A stretch of 64,000 nt of DNA from Vibrio astriarenae (GTDB lineage Bacteria > Pseudomonadota > Gammaproteobacteria > Enterobacterales > Vibrionaceae), in contig NZ_CP047476.1 in the NCBI RefSeq assembly GCF_010587385.1, positions 186,001-250,000 on the forward strand, written 5' to 3'. Made by a program: the position numbers and the translations under genes. Under the pieces are notes generated by a model, which was not told the origin of the DNA, made no database searches, and saw nothing but the letters and a program-made list of their open reading frames with translations. Below, piece by piece: positions 34,698-44,215 of this stretch; within the stretch, counting starts at the first letter, position 1, and every line of letters starts with the position of its first letter.

Positions 34698-34700
34698 AGC

Positions 34701-36032
34701 ATGACACTAAAAGACATTCTCCTGATCCGTAATGTTCGCAATTTCTTAATTTTCCGCAGTAGCTATTTTGCCCGCTTCTACTACCCAGTATTCACACTTC
34801 TCTATCTAGATTATGACTTAACCCTGTCACAGTTCGCGATGCTCAATGTGGTTTGGGCCGCAACCATCGTATTGGCCGAAGTCCCCTCGGGTGCATTTGC
34901 TGACACCCTCGGCCGCAAAAAGCTGGTGGTCCTCTCTTCGTTAGTGATGTTTATCGAAATCGCAATGATCGCTTTTGTGCCAACGGGTAACTCAACCATT
35001 GTGTTTATGGTGTTCTTCGTTAACCGCGTGTTGAGCGGGCTCGCTATGGCACTGGCGAGTGGCGCCGATGAAGCGCTGGCTTACGACACGTTAAAAGAGC
35101 AAGGCAATGAAGACCTGTGGCCGCGCGTACTGCAAATTCAGCTTCGCATAGCGTCAACAGTGGGGATCTTCGTGACACTGATTGGTGCGGCGATGTATGA
35201 CGTCGATTTCATGGCGCATATCTTTCAGTTCTTTGGTTTAGATACACCGGAAAGCACGCGGGACCTAATGCGTATTCCCGTTTTCGCCACCTTGCTCGTT
35301 GCCTTGGTGGCTATCTATGCGGCCTTTGATATGGAAGAAGAGTATCAACCCGTTGTGAGTGGTGCGGGAAAAATTGCCACAATGAAAGCAAGCCTTAAGT
35401 TGACATTAAACGCCGGAAGATGGGTGATGGCAACGCCTTATGTGTTGTTTATTCTGCTCTACTACGCCTTGTTTGAGCACACATCGCGCATGTTTTTGAC
35501 AATGGACAGCCAGTACTATCGCGCTATCGACATTCCCATAATTTATTTCGGCTTTATTGGGGCGGGGGTGAGTGTACTAAAAATCCTATTCGCAGGTCAG
35601 AGCCGAAGATTAGCTGAAAGCATGTCGCCTAAAGCGTTTATTTTGGTTATGGGTATCGCCACGATGGCAACCTACTATTGGATTAGTTTAGGCTGGTCCA
35701 TCTACGGCGTAATTCCAGCATTGATACTCATCTTTATCATCATGACTATGAATATCTTTATCAGCTACCACTTAAACAAAAAGACCGAGTCACACAACCG
35801 AGCAACGGTACTGAGCTTTAAAGGCCTGATGTTCAATGTTGGATACGGCACGATAGGTATTCTTTACGCGTACTACTACAAAGTGCTTTCTCAGGGTTTC
35901 AGTGAAGCTGAAATCGAGCAACATATTGATTTTATTGCTTCGTTATCTTCGTTTTTCTATTACTTCACCTTCTTATTTGTGGTGGTGGGCGTCATTTTTT
36001 ACGTCAAAGATAAGAAACAGGCGATATTTTGA
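34701..36032 (+). CDS. MFS transporter
   Basis: A 443-residue inner-membrane transporter of the major facilitator superfamily with about 12 membrane helices. The first loop carries motif A in GAFADTLGRKKLV, and NRVLSGLAMALASGADEALAYDTL resembles the fourth helix of drug-type MFS carriers. Probable efflux of drugs or other small molecules; substrate unknown. Start ATG 34701 is chosen for the strong ribosome site in the purine block 34687-34697, and not the upstream TTG 34677. The mRNA leader holds a short ORF and hairpins that would hide this ribosome site, pointing to induction by something that stalls or activates translation. Convergent with ppsA. Confidence 0.9.
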   Translation: MTLKDILLIRNVRNFLIFRSSYFARFYYPVFTLLYLDYDLTLSQFAMLNVVWAATIVLAEVPSGAFADTLGRKKLVVLSSLVMFIEIAMIAFVPTGNSTIVFMVFFVNRVLSGLAMALASGADEALAYDTLKEQGNEDLWPRVLQIQLRIASTVGIFVTLIGAAMYDVDFMAHIFQFFGLDTPESTRDLMRIPVFATLLVALVAIYAAFDMEEEYQPVVSGAGKIATMKASLKLTLNAGRWVMATPYVLFILLYYALFEHTSRMFLTMDSQYYRAIDIPIIYFGFIGAGVSVLKILFAGQSRRLAESMSPKAFILVMGIATMATYYWISLGWSIYGVIPALILIFIIMTMNIFISYHLNKKTESHNRATVLSFKGLMFNVGYGTIGILYAYYYKVLSQGFSEAEIEQHIDFIASLSSFFYYFTFLFVVVGVIFYVKDKKQAIF

Positions 36033-36066
36033 GGTGCGGCTGAGGGGCAATAATTACTGGAAAATG

Positions 36067-36097
36067 ACAGATGCCAGCCGATAACGCTAGCATCTGT
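36067..36097. terminator. Terminator hairpin between convergent genes
   Basis: A 12-bp stem with one mismatch (ACAGATGCCAGC 36067-36078 / GCTAGCATCTGT 36086-36097) and a 7-nt loop between MFS and ppsA. Moderate; no T-run. Confidence 0.55.
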
Positions 36098-36130
36098 TAA
36101 CACAATGAAACGACTAAAATAGCCGGCTAT

Positions 36131-38500
36131 TTAATCCTGCGATTTATCCAACTTAATCCAAGTATCCACCACAGTGTCCGGGTTCAATGACACAGAACTA
36201 ATCCCTTGCTCCATTAACCACTGAGCTAAGTCATCATGGTCAGAGGGGCCTTGCCCACAGATACCCACGTATTTACCCGCTTTAGTCGCAGCATCGATCG
36301 CCATTTTAAGCATCGCTTTTACGGCTGGATTTCGTTCGTCAAACAGGTGAGCAACGTCGCCAGAATCGCGATCAAGCCCCAAAGTGAGCTGAGTCATGTC
36401 GTTGGAACCAATTGAGAAACCGTCAAAGTAGCGTAGGAAATCCTCCGCCAAGACAGCATTGGATGGCAGCTCACACATCATGATCACTTTTAAACCCTGA
36501 TCGCCACGACGCAAACCAAACTTAGCCAACAGATCGATGACAGACGCAGCCTCACTTGGTGTGCGAACAAATGGAATCATGATTTCAACATTCTTCAAGC
36601 TCATTTCATTGCGAACACGCTTGAGGGCTTCCGTTTCGAGCTTGAAGCAGTCCTCAAATGCAGGGGAGATATAGCGCGAGGCTCCACGGAAACCGAGCAT
36701 TGGGTTCTCTTCATGTGGCTCAAAGCCTTGACCACCAATGAGGTTGCTGTACTCGTTGGATTTGAAGTCAGACATGCGAACGATGACACGCTTAGGCCAG
36801 AACGCGGCAGCAATCGTTGCGATCCCTTCTGTCAATTTACTGATGTAGAACTCTACCGGATCAGAGTACCCACGCATCTTGTCATCAATTTGCGCTTGCA
36901 CCTCGGCAGATTGCTGCGCATAGTTGAGCAGTGCTTTCGGGTGAACGCCAATCATCTTGTTGATGATGAACTCGAGGCGCGCTAGACCTACCCCTTCATT
37001 CGGCAATTGTGCAAAATCAAATGCTCGCTCAGGGTTACCGACATTCATCATCACCTTGGTTGAAAGGACAGGCAGCTCATCCACAGAAGAGCGCTGCACG
37101 TCAAATTGCAGCTCACCTTGATAAACATAGCCCGTCTCCCCCTCAGAGCAAGACACTGTGACTACATCACCATCAGCAAGGTTGCTAGTGGCATCGCCAC
37201 AGCCAACAATTGCAGGGATGCCTAGTTCACGAGCAATAATGGCCGCGTGGCAGGTACGACCGCCACGGTTGGTGACGATAGCCGAGGCTTTCTTCATCAC
37301 TGGCTCCCAATCGGGGTCAGTCATATCAGTCACGAGCACGTCGCCGGTTTCAACCAGTGACATCTGATCGAGCGAATCGACGATACGCACGCGGCCTTGG
37401 CCAATACGCTGACCAATCGCACGCCCCTCAATCAACACCTTTGACTTATCTTGCAGTTGGAATCGCTCAACCACGTTTTTTTCGGTTTGGGAGCACACCG
37501 TCTCTGGGCGCGCTTGCACAATGTAGAGTTTGCCATCAATGCCATCTTTCGCCCACTCGATGTCCATTGGGCGTTGGTAATGGCGCTCAATGATCATGGC
37601 TTGTTTCGCAAGCTCAGTAATTTCAGAGTCTGTGAGAGAAAACTGACGACGCTCTTCGGCATTGGTGTCGACAATCTCTACTTGCTTACCAATTTCTTGG
37701 CGTTCAGAGTAGATCATTTTAAGCAGTTTGGAGCCAAAGGTTTTCTTCACAATCGGCGCTTGGCCCGCATCTAAAAGCGGCTTGTGTACATAGAACTCAT
37801 CTGGGTTGACCGCACCTTGCACCACCATTTCACCCAAGCCCCAAGCTGAGGTTATGAACACCACCTGATCAAAGCCTGATTCCGTATCAAGCGTAAACAT
37901 CACACCCGATGAGCCCTTATCTGAACGAACCATACGTTGAATACCCGCAGACAGTGCGATGCCTCGATGATCAAAGCCTTGGTGAACGCGGTAGGAGATG
38001 GCGCGATCATTAAACAGCGAAGCGTAAACGTGTTTGGTTGCTTCAAGCACGGCATCGATACCCTTCACATTTAGAAAGGTCTCTTGCTGACCTGCAAAAG
38101 AGGCATCAGGCAAATCTTCGGCTGTTGCAGATGAGCGTACAGCAACCGAAATTTCATCATTGCCGTCAGTCAGCGTCGCGTAGTTTTCACGAATCTGTGC
38201 TTCGAGCTCGTTAGGGAAGGGAGCGTCAAGCACCCACTGGCGAATCATCTGACCGGTATCGCGCAGCTGTTCAATGTTTTCTACATCCAGCTCATCAAGC
38301 TTTTGATGAATACGCGTATCGAGACCCTGGTGGTCAAGGAACTGGTTGAAAGCATAAGACGTGGTAGCGAAACCATTAGGTACAGCAACGCCTGCGCTAG
38401 AGAGGTTAGACACCATCTCGCCGAGGGAGGCGTTCTTACCACCGACCTTATCAACATCGTTCATTGACAGTCCGTCAAACCAAAGAGTGTAATTATGCAT
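36131..38500 (-). CDS. ppsA: Phosphoenolpyruvate synthase
   Basis: A 789-residue PEP synthase, cytoplasmic: pyruvate + ATP + water to PEP + AMP + phosphate, the first step of gluconeogenesis from pyruvate. The ATP-grasp N-terminal domain starts [23 protein letters not shown], the swivelling His domain has [19 protein letters not shown] with the phospho-His, and the C-terminal TIM barrel carries the catalytic Cys in [13 protein letters not shown] 38500 is preferred because AGGAG lies 6 nt upstream, while the ATG two codons earlier abuts that site. Divergent from ppsR, which inactivates and reactivates PpsA by reversible phosphorylation. Confidence 0.97.
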   Translation of the reverse strand: MHNYTLWFDGLSMNDVDKVGGKNASLGEMVSNLSSAGVAVPNGFATTSYAFNQFLDHQGLDTRIHQKLDELDVENIEQLRDTGQMIRQWVLDAPFPNELEAQIRENYATLTDGNDEISVAVRSSATAEDLPDASFAGQQETFLNVKGIDAVLEATKHVYASLFNDRAISYRVHQGFDHRGIALSAGIQRMVRSDKGSSGVMFTLDTESGFDQVVFITSAWGLGEMVVQGAVNPDEFYVHKPLLDAGQAPIVKKTFGSKLLKMIYSERQEIGKQVEIVDTNAEERRQFSLTDSEITELAKQAMIIERHYQRPMDIEWAKDGIDGKLYIVQARPETVCSQTEKNVVERFQLQDKSKVLIEGRAIGQRIGQGRVRIVDSLDQMSLVETGDVLVTDMTDPDWEPVMKKASAIVTNRGGRTCHAAIIARELGIPAIVGCGDATSNLADGDVVTVSCSEGETGYVYQGELQFDVQRSSVDELPVLSTKVMMNVGNPERAFDFAQLPNEGVGLARLEFIINKMIGVHPKALLNYAQQSAEVQAQIDDKMRGYSDPVEFYISKLTEGIATIAAAFWPKRVIVRMSDFKSNEYSNLIGGQGFEPHEENPMLGFRGASRYISPAFEDCFKLETEALKRVRNEMSLKNVEIMIPFVRTPSEAASVIDLLAKFGLRRGDQGLKVIMMCELPSNAVLAEDFLRYFDGFSIGSNDMTQLTLGLDRDSGDVAHLFDERNPAVKAMLKMAIDAATKAGKYVGICGQGPSDHDDLAQWLMEQGISSVSLNPDTVVDTWIKLDKSQD

Positions 38501-38673
38501 GTTCATCTCCTGAATCTTTGCATTTTGTGTAGGGGGATTAATGCGAGTATCTTAAGACTTGTTAGCAAGCTTTGCGCTTTTGTTACCAAGTTCTAAGTAT
38601 TCGCTAGTGTTTATTTATAATTTTGTTATTGATAGCTATAGTATTCAAAAAATGTTGAAGGATTAAAATTTAA

Positions 38674-39495
38674 ATGCAAATTCGTGACGTGTTCTACGTT
38701 TCTGATGGAACGGCAATCACCTGCGAAACTGTGGGGCACGCCGTTTTAGGCCAGTTTTCGTTTCAAGCTCATGAACGAACTTTTCCTTTTGTTGAGTCGA
38801 ATCATAAACTTGAAGAGCTGATTAAGCAGATTGAGCTTTCGTTCTCTCAAAGAGGCACCAAACCTTTGGTGTTTTTCTCGATCGTGCTACCAGAAATCCG
38901 AGAAGCACTCAGCAAAGCGCCTGCTGAGTTGTATGACGTGTTGGGTGGTTTCGTAGGAAAAATGGAACAAGATTTGGGCTTAGCAGCGCAGCCCAAACTG
39001 CAACGCTCACGCAGTGTCACCAAAGACAGTGACCGTTATTTCGACCGTATCGCTGCGGTAGAGTACACCTTAGCCCATGATGATGGGGTTTCGTTACGCG
39101 ATCTCGAACAAGCAGACATCATCTTGCTTGGCGTCTCTCGCAGTGGCAAAACCCCAACCAGTTTATACATGGCGATGCAGTTCGGCCTTCGAGTTGTGAA
39201 CTATCCGTTCATTGCCGAAGACATGAGCAATATGCGCTTGTTGCCAGAGTTTGAAATCTATCGCTATAAACTGTTTGGTTTGACCATCGAGCCGGAGCGG
39301 TTGACGGAGATTCGAGAAAATCGGCTTGCTGGCAGTGAATACGCCAGTCACCAACAGTGTTTGGAAGAGCTTGCCGTAGTTGAGGGGCTATTTAGGCGTG
39401 AGGCGATCCCCTACATCAACACCTCATCACTATCTGTTGAAGAGATCTCGACTCGAATTTTAGAGCAGACGGGTCTGAAGCGCAGACTTGTCTGA
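38674..39495 (+). CDS. ppsR: PEP synthase regulatory protein (bifunctional kinase/pyrophosphorylase)
   Basis: A 273-residue DUF299 protein. The nucleotide-binding loop GVSRSGKT is at 153-160, following the conserved [26 protein letters not shown]-terminus. It uses ADP to phosphorylate a Thr near the PpsA catalytic His and removes it with phosphate, switching PEP synthase off and on. Length and arrangement match E. coli PpsR (YdiA). Divergent from ppsA with a 173-bp A/T-rich spacer; AAGGA is 13 nt before ATG 38674, a little far. Confidence 0.95.
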   Translation: MQIRDVFYVSDGTAITCETVGHAVLGQFSFQAHERTFPFVESNHKLEELIKQIELSFSQRGTKPLVFFSIVLPEIREALSKAPAELYDVLGGFVGKMEQDLGLAAQPKLQRSRSVTKDSDRYFDRIAAVEYTLAHDDGVSLRDLEQADIILLGVSRSGKTPTSLYMAMQFGLRVVNYPFIAEDMSNMRLLPEFEIYRYKLFGLTIEPERLTEIRENRLAGSEYASHQQCLEELAVVEGLFRREAIPYINTSSLSVEEISTRILEQTGLKRRLV

Positions 39496-39587
39496 GGATA
39501 GAGGGCATGAGTGAATGCTGTCTGTGAAATAACGAATTTAGATCGGCCAGTTTTATTGTTGCCTTGTAGTTATCGTTCATATGTCGG

Positions 39588-39625
39588 CTCAAGGTTCCAA
39601 TAGTATACAGACCTTGAACCTTGAG
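39588..39625. repeat. 10-bp inverted repeat with 18-nt spacer
   Basis: CTCAAGGTTC (39588-39597) and GAACCTTGAG (39616-39625) are perfect complements, between the convergent ppsR and DUF3299 genes. Either a terminator without T-run or a repeat. Confidence 0.5.
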
Positions 39626-39637
39626 TATGAGTAAGTT

Positions 39638-40156
39638 TCAGCTTTGTGCCTTGTCATACAGCTCCAATGATGCGCCATCAATGGTATAACCAGACTCAAC
39701 ATCAATATCCGCAGTAAATAGCGTCTCGGCTCTTAGCGTACCGGTGATGTAGACAATATCCCAAAGATCTTTTGTTGGGGCACCTTCCTCAAACTTCACG
39801 TGAATAATTTGATTCGGTGGCGGAGGTGGAACGTGGATACAGGCACCGTAAAAGGGGACGAGTAAAAACTCGGTGATTGTATTTTGATCGCCTTCTAACG
39901 GAATCACAAAACCAGGGATTTTTACTTCAGCGCCATTTAGATCTTTCCTTACATCTCCTAACTTTGCTTGCTGAGTAAGATCACCGCTATGATCGACGAC
40001 TTGGGAAGCAAGTTGCAAAGCTCGTTCTTTTTGCTGCTGAGGAATCAGGTCTGCCCACTCGAGTTCAACTAACGTTCGAGACTCCAAGTTGATGACTGCA
40101 TTGGCAGGTTGAATAGCGGATAGGAACAACGTGAAGACAAAGAGTAAATATCGCAT
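39638..40156 (-). CDS. DUF3299 secreted protein
   Basis: A 172-residue DUF3299 protein with signal peptide (MRYLLFVFTLFLSAIQPANA). Typical features are VKIPGFVIPLEGD and EFLLVPFYGACIHVPPPPPNQIIHV, where Cys and the following His with a run of five Pro form the family signature, possibly a metal site. Envelope function unknown. Encoded 66 nt downstream of the DUF4437 gene on the same strand, so likely co-expressed, though a hairpin at 40187-40210 separates them. Confidence 0.85.
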   Translation of the reverse strand: MRYLLFVFTLFLSAIQPANAVINLESRTLVELEWADLIPQQQKERALQLASQVVDHSGDLTQQAKLGDVRKDLNGAEVKIPGFVIPLEGDQNTITEFLLVPFYGACIHVPPPPPNQIIHVKFEEGAPTKDLWDIVYITGTLRAETLFTADIDVESGYTIDGASLELYDKAQS

Positions 40157-40186
40157 GGATTTGCACGGTTTATTAAGTGGGATTTA

Positions 40187-40210
40187 AGCCCCTCGTAGTG
40201 ATAAGGGGCT
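40187..40210 (-). terminator. Intercistronic hairpin
   Basis: A 7-bp stem AGCCCCT (40187-40193) / AGGGGCT (40204-40210) between the DUF4437 and DUF3299 genes. No T-run, so a partial terminator or an mRNA-stability hairpin. Confidence 0.45.
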
Positions 40211-40222
40211 CGGAAGCTAAGA

Positions 40223-41044
40223 TTAGTTAACTTGATATTTGTCGTTGGTACGAATGTAGATTGTCACTTCACTTTCCGAGTCATTAACAATTCGGTGAGT
40301 AAAATTACCCGTTGATTCGATATAGCTACCCGCTGCTAAGTGAGTCTCTTTCTTTGCATCTTCGGAGCGGTATTCGACGTCACCAGAAATAATGACAGCG
40401 CGAAACTCTGGTGCTTGCGTATTGATTGAACCGTCAAAACCAGAAGGTAGCTTGATCATTGACCCATTCATTTCCGCAGCGTTTCCCCATACGTAAGTCG
40501 CCTGAACACCCTCAACATTGATATCATGTAAATCGCTGCTACCTAACCAAACAATATTGTTGGTATGCAAGTTAAGCGGTCGCTCACCATTATCAAATGC
40601 CTCAGCAGACGGCTGAACCAAATACGGGCCTGCGTCAATCTCAAGGTAGATTAGGTTGTTTTCACCATTCGCCGCGGTGGTGTGATCTTCTCCAGCAGGC
40701 TGTGTCCAAAACGAACCTGTTGGCATCCACATTTTGGCAGCAGTCGGATCGTCGTTATGCATCAGGCCATCAATCACGATACCGCGGTAAGTGATGTTGT
40801 GAATGTGCGGAGGAGACTCAAAGCCTTTGTTGAATCGTACTAGCATACCCGTTGCCGTATCGGTTGTTCGATCGCCCCAAAGGTCAGCGGCGCCAGGGCT
40901 CAGCACACCACGCAAAGGATTGAGGTAACCCCATTCAATGTCATCGGCGGCGACAACTTTTGAGGTACTTTCAGTTGCAAAAGAGGGTGAAGACAGGAGA
41001 GTTGCAACCAGTGTTATTGTTGAGGCATTGAGTAAGTATTTCAT
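40223..41044 (-). CDS. DUF4437 double-cupin secreted protein
   Basis: A 273-residue secreted protein with signal peptide ([23 protein letters not shown]). Two cupin barrels of the DUF4437 type: the first has a metal-like set of His in [18 protein letters not shown] and [21 protein letters not shown]; the second, from about 160 on, ends [29 protein letters not shown]. It is likely a metal-binding enzyme or binding protein; reaction unknown. Divergent from a LysR regulator at 41166, a likely regulator of this gene and the downstream DUF3299 gene. Confidence 0.87.
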   Translation of the reverse strand: MKYLLNASTITLVATLLSSPSFATESTSKVVAADDIEWGYLNPLRGVLSPGAADLWGDRTTDTATGMLVRFNKGFESPPHIHNITYRGIVIDGLMHNDDPTAAKMWMPTGSFWTQPAGEDHTTAANGENNLIYLEIDAGPYLVQPSAEAFDNGERPLNLHTNNIVWLGSSDLHDINVEGVQATYVWGNAAEMNGSMIKLPSGFDGSINTQAPEFRAVIISGDVEYRSEDAKKETHLAAGSYIESTGNFTHRIVNDSESEVTIYIRTNDKYQVN

Positions 41045-41165
41045 TTGTTTTTCTCTTTCGTGTTTGGATGGCTGTCATAGTATTTGGAATGATTAACTCG
41101 ATAAACGGGCAAATCTTCAATACACTTTCGTTAAAACGTGGATAATAAAATGACAACATAGAGGC

Positions 41166-42122
41166 ATGATGAAGATTTCCGATTTACAAGTAGTGGTGAA
41201 AATTGCCGAGCTACTCTCAATTACCGCTGCTGCTAATCAGCTAGATATGAGTTCATCAGCCGCGAGTGTCTCTTTAAAAAGGATAGAACAATCTTTAGGC
41301 ACACAGCTTTTCGTACGAACGACACGCAAGTTACGTTTAACGCCGGAAGGAGAGCGTTATTTGCCACTTTGCTATCAGGCACTAGAGCTGCTTCAGCAAG
41401 GACAAGTCCTAATTAATGAAGAACAAAACTCAGTGAGTGGCGAAGTTAAAATAGCGGTGTCATCAGAGATGGGACGCAATCTGATGCGTGAGTTGCTTAA
41501 TGATATGATGGAGCAACACCCCTCAGTATCGCTGAGGCTACATGCCAGTGACAGTCGCACTGATTTTTATAGAGATGGGGTCGATGTTGCCCTCAGAGCG
41601 ATGACCAAAGAGGCCGCTCTCGAATCCAACCTATATGGGTTTAAAATCTGTAATATCCCCCATGTCCTTTGTGCCGCTCCCAGCTATATCGAGAAATATG
41701 GCGCACCTCAAACCATTGAAGAACTCCCGCAGCACAATACCTTGCTTTATAAGTTATATGAAGTTGTTCACGATGGGTGGGAGCTGTTTGAAGCCGAACA
41801 AAGGTACAAGGTTAAGGTAAATAGTAATCGCGCTGTGAATGATGGCGATATCGTAAGGCGCTGGTGTGTTGATGGCGTCGGAATTGCGAAGAAATCTGCC
41901 ATTGATGTTGGAGAAGATCTGTTAGCCGGTCGTCTTAGTCGCATCATGACCAATTATACGATCCCTGAAACTGAGATGTGGCTGGTTCTGCCTAGCCGGC
42001 AACTGATTTCACCGGCGGTTCGACTGATTAGAGATGAACTAAAACAACGGGTAGGGAATTTGCGAGAGCGCTTAATAGAGAAAGGGTTGCTCAAAGAGAA
42101 TGAATGGACCTATTTTGAATAG
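41166..42122 (+). CDS. LysR-family transcriptional regulator
   Basis: A 318-residue LysR-type regulator: N-terminal HTH (LQVVVKIAELLSITAAANQLDMSSSAASVSLKRIEQSLGTQLFVRTTRKLRLTPEGERYL) and C-terminal effector domain (GEVKIAVSSEMGRNLMRELLNDMM onwards), the latter of the DNA-binding-domain CrgA/DsdC-like short subclass. Met codons at 41166 and 41169 are both possible; TAGAGG lies 1 or 4 nt upstream respectively. Divergent from the cupin and DUF3299 operon, so it is the candidate regulator. Confidence 0.9.
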   Translation: MMKISDLQVVVKIAELLSITAAANQLDMSSSAASVSLKRIEQSLGTQLFVRTTRKLRLTPEGERYLPLCYQALELLQQGQVLINEEQNSVSGEVKIAVSSEMGRNLMRELLNDMMEQHPSVSLRLHASDSRTDFYRDGVDVALRAMTKEAALESNLYGFKICNIPHVLCAAPSYIEKYGAPQTIEELPQHNTLLYKLYEVVHDGWELFEAEQRYKVKVNSNRAVNDGDIVRRWCVDGVGIAKKSAIDVGEDLLAGRLSRIMTNYTIPETEMWLVLPSRQLISPAVRLIRDELKQRVGNLRERLIEKGLLKENEWTYFE

Positions 42123-42229
42123 GGCTGTTATTTTAAAAGTAGCTTGTCTCTGACATTCTGACTAATGCAATCGGATCAAGCCCCTGTTGCAGGATAGTTG
42201 TCTCAAATCGACCATGAAAAACGTCTATC

Positions 42230-42242
42230 GTTATGTTATAAC
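42230..42242. promoter_or_regulatory. GTTAT-N3-ATAAC dyad, Zur-like
   Basis: GTTATGTTATAAC is a perfect 5-bp dyad including ATGTTATA, half of the gammaproteobacterial Zur consensus. It lies about 30 bp before the DUF1007 gene, a likely metal uptake partner. Only half the classical site matches, so weak. Confidence 0.4.
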
Positions 42243-42274
42243 CTTACGTCGTTTAAACAGTGCTTAATTTTGTC

Positions 42275-42952
42275 ATGAGATTATTTAAAACTCTGCAGCT
42301 TTCTTTCATCAAAAGGCCTCTACTTGCGCTCTTCGCCTTATGTCTCTCTGTTGGTATTCATGAACATGTGCATGCCCACCCCCATTCGTGGATCGAACTC
42401 AAAACCACGATTGAAGGGGAAAATGGCATGATCAACGGGCTAACCATGGAGTGGTCATTTGATGCCATGACCTCCGCGTATGTTCTTGATGGTGAGGACA
42501 TATCACCGGAGCGTATTGATGAAACGTTCCAAAATATTGCCGCTTCACTCATGGATAATATTCTATACGAGCACTATTTTACCTATTTTTACGATGGAGA
42601 AACTCCGATTCGTTATGGAGTCGGCCATAGTGAAAAGCTGGAGAGAGACAGAGCGAAGCTCGTATTGAGTTACTACTTACCACTGGCAAAGCCTCAGCCA
42701 GTGACAAGAGATTCATTACGTTTGATGATTTATGACAAAACACACTTTGTTGATATGTCTTGGAGAGCGGACAGGCACGTCAGCCTCTCTAACGACCTAG
42801 CAAGACAGTGCTCACTCAATATCGTGGAACCAAACCCAACGCCAGAGCAAATGAGCTACGCAATGTCATTGCCAGAAGATGCCGATCCCGATAACACACT
42901 TGGTGAACTGTTCACTCAAACTGCAGAAATCCACTGTGCTTCAATGCCTTAA
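42275..42952 (+). CDS. DUF1007 secreted metal-associated protein
   Basis: A 225-residue protein with signal peptide (RLFKTLQLSFIKRPLLALFALCLSVG) and a cut near HEHVHAHPHSW, giving a His-rich mature N-terminus that likely binds metal. DUF1007 members (HPHSWI motif) pair with a NicO/RcnA-type permease, as here (56 nt downstream). ATG 42275 is chosen; a GTG at 42260 would add five residues. No strong ribosome site is seen for either. A half-Zur-like dyad at 42230 suggests zinc control. It would supply or capture metal for the transporter; direction of transport is not decided. Confidence 0.85.
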   Translation: MRLFKTLQLSFIKRPLLALFALCLSVGIHEHVHAHPHSWIELKTTIEGENGMINGLTMEWSFDAMTSAYVLDGEDISPERIDETFQNIAASLMDNILYEHYFTYFYDGETPIRYGVGHSEKLERDRAKLVLSYYLPLAKPQPVTRDSLRLMIYDKTHFVDMSWRADRHVSLSNDLARQCSLNIVEPNPTPEQMSYAMSLPEDADPDNTLGELFTQTAEIHCASMP

Positions 42953-43008
42953 TGTCAAAGTAAGCTGTATAGCTATGCAAAATAGAATCAATACGGAGAG
43001 TCGCTAAC

Positions 43009-44049
43009 ATGGCGAAAAATCGAGTGACAACCAACCGCAAAGTCGTGGCGTTTGCCGTTCTGGCGCTATTGGCGATTGGGCTTTATCAACTTTGGCAGAT
43101 GTGGCCGACATTGGTGATAGAAGCGGGTAAGTGGCAGCGTGATGTGAACGCCGAGCTGGCGGATCTTCTTTATGATGCCACAGAGAACCCGCTGTTGGCA
43201 GGCAGTTACCTAATAGGGTTTAGCTTTATTTACGGTATGCTGCACTCATTGGGGCCTGGTCACGGCAAAGTGATTGTGTCGACTTATCTCGCCACTCATC
43301 CAACCAAGGTGAAGGCGAGTCTTTACCTAACCATCATTTCAGCTATCTGTCAGGCGTTGGTCGCTATTGCTTTGGTGAGCGTGTTGGTTTGGGGATTCCA
43401 AGCAACAATGCAAACAGTGAATGATAAAGCGACAACGTTTGTCTCATTGAGCTTCATGCTGGTGGTGGTCATGGGCGTTATGCTGTGTGGCAAAGCGCTA
43501 AAGCAGATCGTTCAAACGCTGCGTAAGCCAAAACTGAAAATTAAGGCATTGTCAGCGGTAGCGGTCGACGGAGCAACTAAGCTCAACCCAGCCTCTCCAT
43601 CACTAATGCTTCAGCAGCAACATAACCATACCCACAGCGCCGATTGTGGCTGTGGACACCAACACGTCGCAGACCCACAAGCCATCAACCAAGCTTCAAC
43701 CCTTCGCGAGTACATTGGAATCATCATCACCATCGGTATCAGACCGTGTACTGGTGCGATCATGGTCTTGCTGTTCGCTAACATTGTCGGTATGTATTGG
43801 ATGGGGGTTATCTCCGCGCTAGCTATGGCGGGCGGTACTGCGCTCACCACATCAATCATCGCTATCATGACTTTAACGGGTAAGAAGATCGTTAATCGCT
43901 ATCTGACCGCAGGCAGTAATAGGAGTGGTCAATCAGTGAAACTGGCGGGGTACTATGCACAGCTGGTGGGAGGTGTATTGCTGATGTTGATTGGGATACT
44001 GCTGTTGGGTGGTAATGCTTCTGGGATATCTCCGGTGTTTGCTGTCTGA
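43009..44049 (+). CDS. NicO/RcnA-family nickel/cobalt/zinc membrane transporter
   Basis: A 346-residue inner-membrane protein of the NicO/RcnA family with about 6 helices. Helix 2 carries HSLGPGHGK (His79 and His85), the conserved metal motif. A long cytoplasmic loop has a His/Cys-rich cluster (QQQHNHTHSADCGCGHQH, about 198-216), typical of metal binding. Members export or import Ni, Co or Zn. Downstream of the DUF1007 gene, with ggagag 8 nt before ATG 43009; likely one operon, the pair acting as a metal transport module. Confidence 0.9.
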   Translation: MAKNRVTTNRKVVAFAVLALLAIGLYQLWQMWPTLVIEAGKWQRDVNAELADLLYDATENPLLAGSYLIGFSFIYGMLHSLGPGHGKVIVSTYLATHPTKVKASLYLTIISAICQALVAIALVSVLVWGFQATMQTVNDKATTFVSLSFMLVVVMGVMLCGKALKQIVQTLRKPKLKIKALSAVAVDGATKLNPASPSLMLQQQHNHTHSADCGCGHQHVADPQAINQASTLREYIGIIITIGIRPCTGAIMVLLFANIVGMYWMGVISALAMAGGTALTTSIIAIMTLTGKKIVNRYLTAGSNRSGQSVKLAGYYAQLVGGVLLMLIGILLLGGNASGISPVFAV

Positions 44050-44215
44050 TTGAGGTTTGGCCAATTGAGTTAATCTCGATGATATTAGTTAGTTCCATCC
44101 TAATCCCTCACAATTAGTTTCCAAGTATGGTTAATCTGCATGTCGTTAACTGACCTATTCCAGATTTCGTTCAGGGTGTAGTTTTTCATAACCTCATTAA
44201 TTTGAAGAACACACC

